From an uncultured Coriobacteriaceae bacterium (lineage in GTDB: Bacteria > Actinomycetota > Coriobacteriia > Coriobacteriales > Atopobiaceae), in NCBI GenBank assembly GCA_902772085.1, contig CACXZL010000062.1, forward strand, positions 1-8,106: a stretch of 8,106 bases of DNA, read 5' to 3'. Positions 4,569 through 8,106 of the stretch are shown piece after piece (positions within the stretch are counted from its first letter, which is position 1; each line of letters begins with the position of its first letter). The notes under the pieces were generated by a model. The model did not search any database. It saw only the letters and a list, made by a program, of their open reading frames with translations, and was not told the origin of the DNA. The position numbers and the translations under genes were made by a program.

Positions 4569-7500
4569 ATGACACCTCGAGCCCACAATTCGCTAGACTA
4601 CGACGTACTCACAAAACTTCCCACCATGATGTATTTCCGACGCTATGCCGCCCAATACATCCTCAACGCCCATCGTTTCGGTCATACGGCATATTTTGTT
4701 TATATCAATCTTGAAAACTTCAGCGCATTTAACGAGCGCTACGGTCTCGAGGAGGGCGACAAGCTGCTCAGCCTCCTCTCCGTCAGTATCCAGTATGCTT
4801 TCCCGGGCTTTTTCCTCTCTCGTTTTTCAGACGACCACTTCCTGCTCGTCTGCGAAAGCAGACACATCGAGAGATGCATCGACGACATCCATGAGGAGAT
4901 TCGCTCTCTGGGCCGCCATGCAAACCTCATGCTCAAAGCCGGCATCTACAGGATAGACGACGCCACGCTCGACATCGGCGTCATCTGCGACAGGGCCAAG
5001 GCCGCCTGCGACAGCATCGCACACCGCTACGACAAGGTCTACCGATGGTTTGACGACGCGCTTCTCAAGGAGATGGATCGCAACCAGTACATCGAGTCCC
5101 ACATAGAGCGTGCGATTTCGCATAACTGGATCAAGGTTTACTACCAGCCCATCGTTCGCGCCATCTCAGGACAGGTCTGCGAGTTCGAGGCGCTCGCTCG
5201 TTGGGATGACCCCCACTACGGGCTCCTGTCCCCAGCGGTGTTTATTGACGTCCTCGAAAACGCCCGGCTCATTCACAAGCTCGACGAGTTTGTGATACGC
5301 GAAGTCTGCCGCGAGTGGCAGAGACTACACAAGCTCGGCAAATGGGCTGTGCCCTGCTCGATTAACCTCTCTCGCACCGACTTCGAGCTCTGCGACGTCT
5401 TTGAGATGGTGGAGTCCGCCGCTTCCCAGTTCGAGGTGCCCCGGCACATGCTCCACATCGAAATCACGGAGACCGCCCTCACCGAAAACGCAAACCTCCT
5501 CGCGGCAAACATCGAGCGATTCCGTAGCGCTGGCTATCAGGTGTGGCTCGACGACTTTGGCAGCGGCTACTCTTCGCTCAACACCCTGAAGGACTATGTC
5601 TTCGACGTGGTAAAGATCGACATGGGCTTCTTGAAGGAGTTCGACAGCAAGCCTAAGTCGCGCGTCATCATTGCCACCGTGGTAAACATGGCCAAGCAGC
5701 TCGGCATGCAGACCCTCATTGAGGGCGTAGAGACGCCCGCACAGCGCGCCTTCCTGCGAGACATAGGCTGCGAGATGCTTCAGGGCTATCTCATCAGCAA
5801 GCCCGTGCCCAGCGAGGAGAACGTACGGCGCATCCTCTCGGGCGAGCTGGTCATAGAGCCCACGTCGCTTCACGGGTACTATGACCGTCTTGGCCAGATA
5901 AACTCGCTCTCTGCCATGCCGTTCGTGTTTCCTTGGGATGACGACCAGCGCAGCCGCGCCTTTGCCGACACGCTCCCCCTCGCCGTGGTGGAGCGGGAGG
6001 CGGGCGAGCTGAGGTTCGTGGTGGCAAACGGCGCCTTTGTCAAAGTCGTCAACGATGTAGGCATCGGAACCCTCGACGACATGGCGTCGAATCTCTTCAA
6101 CGGCACTGATGGTCAAAGCGCCATCATACAAGAGACCGTACGCACCGCCGTTGCCTCGGGCCACGTCGAGTCCGTGGACATTCTGCAAAACGGCCTGCAC
6201 TGCGTCATGCGCATGCGTCTCATCTCCTCCCACGGCAACGTCGATGCGCTGCTCATCTCGCTCATAAATCTCTCTCGCTTCTCCGACGTCGAAGAAGACC
6301 GTCGCCTTCAGATAGCCATGAGGTACATGTATGCCATATACGACGAGGTAAACATCGCAGACATCGCCATGGGTACGCTCAACACTCTGTATCGCGGCAA
6401 TGCGCTGCTTCCCTCCATAGAGCCAAACACCCCCGTGGAAGTCGCACACCAGCGCTTCAGCAAAGACTGCATACACCCCGACGACCGCGAACGCTTCTTG
6501 TCGTTCGTGAACTTGTCGACGGTAGACGAGCGCGTAAACAAAACCGATGGCAAGCGCTATCTCGCGGAGGCGTTTCGTGCGTTGCTTCCAAACGGCCTCT
6601 ACGCCTGGATCTCGATGGTTCTTGTTCCCATCGTGGTGGATGGAGAAAAGACGGTACTCATCTGCTCGCGCCGTGTCAACGAGGAGATTCTTTCCACCAT
6701 ACAGGAAGAGGAGGCCATCCCGAAGTCCATGCTCTGGGACACGCTGATCGACCTCGTGCCCGCCGGCGTCTTCTGGAAAGACAAAGACCGTCGCTTCCTT
6801 GGCGTAAACAAGAACTTCCTCGATTTCTACGCCTTCGAATCCACGAACGACGTGCTGGGCAAGAACGACGAGGAGATGGGCTGGCACGTAAACACCGACC
6901 CGTTCAAAAACAACGAATACCGTGTGCTGGCGGGCGAGTCCGTGCTCAACGCAAGGGGTACCTGCATTGCGCAGGGCAGCGTGCGTGACATCGTAGCAAG
7001 CAAGATTCCCCTGCGCCGCAACGGTGAGGTCGTAGGCATACTCGGCTACTTCACGGATCGCACCGAGGAGAGCGACAATGGCCATCAGCTCATACTCGAC
7101 GGGTTTAACCGCATGGCCGAGACCGACCAGCTCACGGGCATTCCCAATCTGCGCGGTCTCACGTCATCCGCGGTGTCGTATCAGGAGGCCTACGAGCAAA
7201 ACGGCATCGACTTCGAAGCCGTCGTGCTCGACCTAGATGACATCAACGAGCTCAACGACGCATACGGGCTCTCATTTGGCAATCTCGTACTTAAGCTGGT
7301 GAGCCGCACGCTCACGAAGGCGTGCGGCGTAAGCGGTACGGTGGCTCGCTTGGGCGACGGCAAGTTCGCAGCTCTCAAGCAAATCGACCACGAAGATGAC
7401 CCAGAGGAGATTGCGCAGCATCTGGCAGGCTCGGTGACCTCCATCCACGAGGCGGCGGGAGTCAAGCTCGACCTACGGTGTTACATGGGATGGAGCATCT

Positions 7501-7574
7501 ACTCCGAGGCAAGGGAAATGTCGGAGCTCCTTACCACGGCCGACAAACGCATGCAAGACGCCCGCCGTCTCTAG
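4569..7574 (+). CDS. c-di-GMP phosphodiesterase: degenerate GGDEF - EAL - PAS-like repeats - degenerate GGDEF
   Basis: A 1001-residue signalling protein predicted to hydrolyse the second messenger cyclic di-GMP. Residues 9-170 form a GGDEF domain whose signature is SDDHF (87-91), so cyclase activity is unlikely. Residues 172-425 form an EAL domain with every catalytic residue present: E207 (EAL), N266, E298 and E301, D328-D329 (DDFGSGYSS), K349, E385 (EGVE) and Q405. The spacing from N266 onwards equals that of characterised EAL enzymes. Residues 465-705 look like two diverged PAS folds (HPDDRERF at 636-643), and 716-838 a clearer PAS sensor (PAGVFWKDKDRRFLGVNKNF). Residues 850-1001 are a second GGDEF domain starting DQLTGIPN, with GDGKF (929-933) in place of GGDEF. 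No membrane segment or signal peptide is evident, so it is probably cytosolic, sensing a small molecule through PAS. It stands alone between its own promoter and a convergent small gene. The domain order, with EAL ahead of PAS and a closing GGDEF, is unusual. The family call is firm; the ligand is unknown. Confidence 0.93.
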   Translation: MTPRAHNSLDYDVLTKLPTMMYFRRYAAQYILNAHRFGHTAYFVYINLENFSAFNERYGLEEGDKLLSLLSVSIQYAFPGFFLSRFSDDHFLLVCESRHIERCIDDIHEEIRSLGRHANLMLKAGIYRIDDATLDIGVICDRAKAACDSIAHRYDKVYRWFDDALLKEMDRNQYIESHIERAISHNWIKVYYQPIVRAISGQVCEFEALARWDDPHYGLLSPAVFIDVLENARLIHKLDEFVIREVCREWQRLHKLGKWAVPCSINLSRTDFELCDVFEMVESAASQFEVPRHMLHIEITETALTENANLLAANIERFRSAGYQVWLDDFGSGYSSLNTLKDYVFDVVKIDMGFLKEFDSKPKSRVIIATVVNMAKQLGMQTLIEGVETPAQRAFLRDIGCEMLQGYLISKPVPSEENVRRILSGELVIEPTSLHGYYDRLGQINSLSAMPFVFPWDDDQRSRAFADTLPLAVVEREAGELRFVVANGAFVKVVNDVGIGTLDDMASNLFNGTDGQSAIIQETVRTAVASGHVESVDILQNGLHCVMRMRLISSHGNVDALLISLINLSRFSDVEEDRRLQIAMRYMYAIYDEVNIADIAMGTLNTLYRGNALLPSIEPNTPVEVAHQRFSKDCIHPDDRERFLSFVNLSTVDERVNKTDGKRYLAEAFRALLPNGLYAWISMVLVPIVVDGEKTVLICSRRVNEEILSTIQEEEAIPKSMLWDTLIDLVPAGVFWKDKDRRFLGVNKNFLDFYAFESTNDVLGKNDEEMGWHVNTDPFKNNEYRVLAGESVLNARGTCIAQGSVRDIVASKIPLRRNGEVVGILGYFTDRTEESDNGHQLILDGFNRMAETDQLTGIPNLRGLTSSAVSYQEAYEQNGIDFEAVVLDLDDINELNDAYGLSFGNLVLKLVSRTLTKACGVSGTVARLGDGKFAALKQIDHEDDPEEIAQHLAGSVTSIHEAAGVKLDLRCYMGWSIYSEAREMSELLTTADKRMQDARRL

Positions 7575-7595
7575 TAAACGTGATACAGGGTTTTT

Positions 7596-7662
7596 CGTTC
7601 CAAGCAACGCTATTCCTGCTGTGCCTGTAGAACTGCGCTTTGCGCAGTTATGCAATGGAACG
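7596..7662. other. Structured element after the c-di-GMP gene
   Basis: CGTTCCA-a-GCA (7596-7606) pairs with TGC-aa-TGGAACG (7651-7662), ten pairs around a small internal loop. It encloses a perfect eight-pair hairpin AACTGCGC-TTT-GCGCAGTT (7631-7649). There is no T-run on either side in the direction of reading, so it is not a standard terminator. It could be a folded 3' UTR, a small RNA or an intergenic repeat. Confidence 0.5.
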
Positions 7663-7689
7663 CACCATCCCGCAGGATTAGTTCGCAAG

Positions 7690-7725
7690 GGGTGGCGCAA
7701 AGGGGATTGCCCCTCTGCGCCACCC
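7690..7725. terminator. Very stable hairpin between convergent genes, probable shared terminator
   Basis: GGGTGGCGCA (7690-7699) pairs with TGCGCCACCC (7716-7725). After one A/C mismatch, AGGGG (7701-7705) pairs with CCCCT (7710-7714) around the tetraloop ATTG. This gives fifteen pairs in total. It lies 115 bases after the stop of the c-di-GMP gene and 47 bases after the stop of the minus-strand small gene, where a bidirectional terminator would be expected. Neither side has a strong U-tract, so Rho-independent termination is plausible rather than proven. Confidence 0.5.
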
Positions 7726-7772
7726 GATTCAAGAAAACTATTCCTCTATGCCGCAACGCATGTCATAGATCA

Positions 7773-7880
7773 TCAGGTTTCGGGTAATTTTGCGTCGTTG
7801 TATTCTGAACAGCTAGTTACGATAACATCCTCACTGTCGAACTCAATGACCTCGAATTCTAGACCACCGTAATCCCTCAT
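7773..7880 (-). CDS. Small acidic peptide, 35 residues, EVIEF..EDVIVTS type
   Basis: The minus-strand ATG (7880-7878) is preceded by GAGAAGAAAGGTG (7900-7888), with GAAAGG about eight bases before the start. The frame runs 35 codons to TGA (7775-7773). The product begins MRDYGGLEFEV, continues IEFDSEDVIVTSC (residues 12-24) and ends in a polar tail with a single Cys at 24. It is strongly acidic with no membrane segment or signal peptide. The pattern of a short Tyr-containing start, a (L/F)E(V)(I)EF strand, and EDVI.TS resembles, to my recollection, 30-60-residue peptides of unknown function in gut Firmicutes and Actinobacteria, some near peptide-modification genes. That is recognition by eye and unverified. 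Third-position GC is about 49%, well below the neighbouring genes, which suggests either recent acquisition or a poorly expressed gene. A 12-base inverted repeat GATTC-CA-GAATC (7911-7922) lies just upstream. No modifying enzyme or transporter is visible in the window. Confidence 0.55.
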   Translation of the reverse strand: MRDYGGLEFEVIEFDSEDVIVTSCSEYNDAKLPET

Positions 7881-7922
7881 ACTGCGCACCTTTCTTCTCA
7901 AGTCAAAACAGATTCCAGAATC

Positions 7923-8106
7923 CTATGAGTGTTTACGCTTGTACGTCTCGGCGGCTTTGGCGTAGCGCCAGATAGAGGCTGCGGCATTGCGAACTGTCTC
8001 GGATGATTCAAGCTGGTAATAGTGCTTTTCGTGATGTTAACGAGATTATTCTCCAGATTACCGATGTCCCATTAAATGAGCATAGCGCGTATGTCCAAAA
8101 CTGCAT
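7923..8106. other. AT-richer right edge with ambiguous coding traces on both strands
   Basis: On the minus strand, 37 codons from 8036 to a TAG at 7925-7923 are open and read as a protein-like helical tail (ETVRNAAASIWRYAKAAETYK). The frame has no start codon and a TAA immediately upstream at 8039-8037, so it could only be a gene remnant. On the plus strand a frame is open from 7976 to the window end, with ATG at 8003, and reads MIQAGNSAFRDVNEIILQ onward. It has no ribosome binding site and is cut by the window edge. The two overlap and cannot both be genes; I do not recognise either. Confidence 0.35.

Noticed and set aside
5325..7085. 586-codon minus-strand open frame
   Set aside because: It is antisense to the GGDEF/EAL protein, His/Val/Ala/Glu-rich by codon reflection, and shows no motif.
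7473..7872. Plus-strand 83-codon and minus-strand 75-codon frames around the hairpins
   Set aside because: Both read through the stem structures at 7631-7649 and 7690-7725, and the plus frame is antisense to the small peptide gene; neither has a ribosome binding site.
1..8106. tRNA, rRNA, riboswitch or insertion sequence
   Set aside because: I looked for cloverleaf ends, T-box and common riboswitch signatures, transposase motifs and terminal inverted repeats with target duplications, and found none I could support.

Overview
The window looks like chromosome of a high-GC Gram-positive bacterium, most likely an actinobacterium of the class Coriobacteriia. The evidence is GC-rich third codon positions, a MscL with a C-terminal zinc ribbon, a GGDEF/EAL/PAS regulator rich in degenerate domains, and purine-rich Shine-Dalgarno sites. 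The taxonomic call is an inference; no rRNA or other marker gene is present.

Layout. Positions 1-559 hold no convincing gene. They contain a G/C-rich perfect palindrome (46-67) and a 73-bp-period array of 20-bp hairpin elements in alternating orientation (104-342), followed by a possible promoter. Three genes follow on the + strand: an M32 metallocarboxypeptidase with a roughly 280-residue disordered N-terminal extension (560-2899), D-aminoacyl-tRNA deacylase dtd (3014-3451) and the mechanosensitive channel mscL (3577-4011), which ends in a good intrinsic terminator (4040-4081). The region 4082-4568 carries a terminator facing the minus strand and a cluster of TTAAC-N4-GTTAA operator-like sites. 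It ends in an extended -10 promoter driving a 1001-residue c-di-GMP signalling protein (4569-7574) with an intact EAL phosphodiesterase site and two degenerate GGDEF domains. Beyond it lie two structured elements (7596-7662 and 7690-7725). On the minus strand follows a 35-codon gene (7773-7880) with a good ribosome binding site and an acidic EVIEF..EDVIVTS-type sequence. The last 180 bases are AT-richer and hold only ambiguous coding traces.

How the genes relate. M32 peptidase, Dtd and MscL are housekeeping functions (peptide turnover, translation quality control, osmotic safety valve). They are co-directional, but a hairpin separates the first two and a possible promoter precedes the third, so one operon is not certain. 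The c-di-GMP protein appears to be separately transcribed and is the only regulatory gene. The parts most worth a second look are the helically phased repeat array, the TTAAC operator cluster with a possible divergent short transcript, and the small peptide gene.
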